A stretch of DNA of 64,000 bases. Source: Pseudomonas sp. BN102. GTDB lineage: Bacteria; Pseudomonadota; Gammaproteobacteria; Pseudomonadales; Pseudomonadaceae. Positions 63,961 to 64,000 of this stretch are shown piece by piece. The notes under the pieces were generated by a model that worked only from the letters and a program-made list of their open reading frames with translations, did no database searches and was not told the DNA's origin. The translations under genes were made by a program, and so were the position numbers. Where the stretch lies: assembly GCF_029871245.1 (NCBI RefSeq), contig NZ_SSON01000075.1, positions 76,943 through 140,942 on the forward strand, in the 5' to 3' direction. Positions within the stretch are counted from its first letter, which is position 1. Each line of letters begins with the position of its first letter.

Positions 63961-64000
63961 AGGCGCCCGGCGCCGCACCGAGTGATCCCTGCTCCTGGGG

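Noticed and set aside
61432-63978. 848-codon open frame opposite the PepSY reductase
   Set aside because: Shadow; Ala/Gln/His-rich without known motifs.

Overview
The window is GC-rich chromosomal DNA of a Pseudomonas. The gene order pilR-pilS ... bamD-rluD-pgeF-clpB ... tRNA(Asn-Pro-Lys) ... ndh ... yacG-coaE-pilD-pilC-pilB / pilA-tRNA(Thr) ... nadC-DUF1631-ampD-ampE-chemoreceptor ... speC ... PiuA-type receptor-piuC-PepSY flavoreductase follows the backbone I know from P. aeruginosa (PA4513 to PA4547). The species is not P. aeruginosa itself: several blocks are inserted into that backbone and the pilin differs. Species assignment is not possible by eye.

Layout. 1-3.7 kb: start of pilR, pilS, a small PP0621-family membrane protein, glutamine-dependent NAD synthetase. 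3.8-10.9 kb: accessory solute-uptake block (inositol-monophosphatase-like enzyme, HutC-type GntR regulator, Dpp-like ABC importer) with two palindromic operators. 11-16.6 kb: bamD against rluD-pgeF, then clpB behind a sigma-32 promoter. 16.8-19.5 kb: a PilZ protein and a DUF1631 protein. 19.6-20 kb: tRNA operon. 20-24.6 kb: NDH-2 and small conserved genes. 24.6-30.2 kb: yacG-coaE and the type IV pilus core, with pilA on a sigma-54 promoter and tRNA-Thr behind it. 30.2-36 kb: accessory block between tRNA-Thr and nadC (structured leader RNA with leader peptide and small protein, a broken foreign-looking copy of the nadC 3' end, SCO1-like protein, Tat-exported multicopper oxidase, tandem Usp protein). 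36-43.6 kb: nadC, second DUF1631 protein, ampDE, a chemoreceptor with a sigma-28 promoter. 43.7-51 kb: tatD and an arginine/ornithine-like uptake cluster whose ABC ATPase is fused to an AruH-like aminotransferase, with SBP, two permeases, a TetR regulator and an AotO-like hydrolase. 51-54.3 kb: prfC and speC (lysine/ornithine decarboxylase). 54.4-64 kb: iron uptake (two PiuA-like TonB receptors, PiuC, an alpha-hydroxyacid oxidase, a PepSY/flavodoxin/FNR reductase).

How the parts work together. PilS/PilR and sigma-54 drive pilA; PilB, PilC and PilD assemble the pilus; PilZ and DUF1631 proteins may link this to c-di-GMP. The 44.7-51 kb cluster appears to import a basic amino acid and transaminate it, next to the decarboxylase that would compete for the same substrates. 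The last 10 kb is an iron-starvation regulon with a Fur-like box and a repeated promoter motif.

The most unusual items are the aminotransferase-ABC ATPase fusion with an operator-like promoter, the multi-hairpin leader RNA at 30.58-30.83 kb whose helices can hide or free the ribosome binding site, and the 34-bp exact direct repeat of the nadC 3' end bounding the copper-oxidase block. A family of about 95-bp three-hairpin intergenic repeats is scattered through the window.
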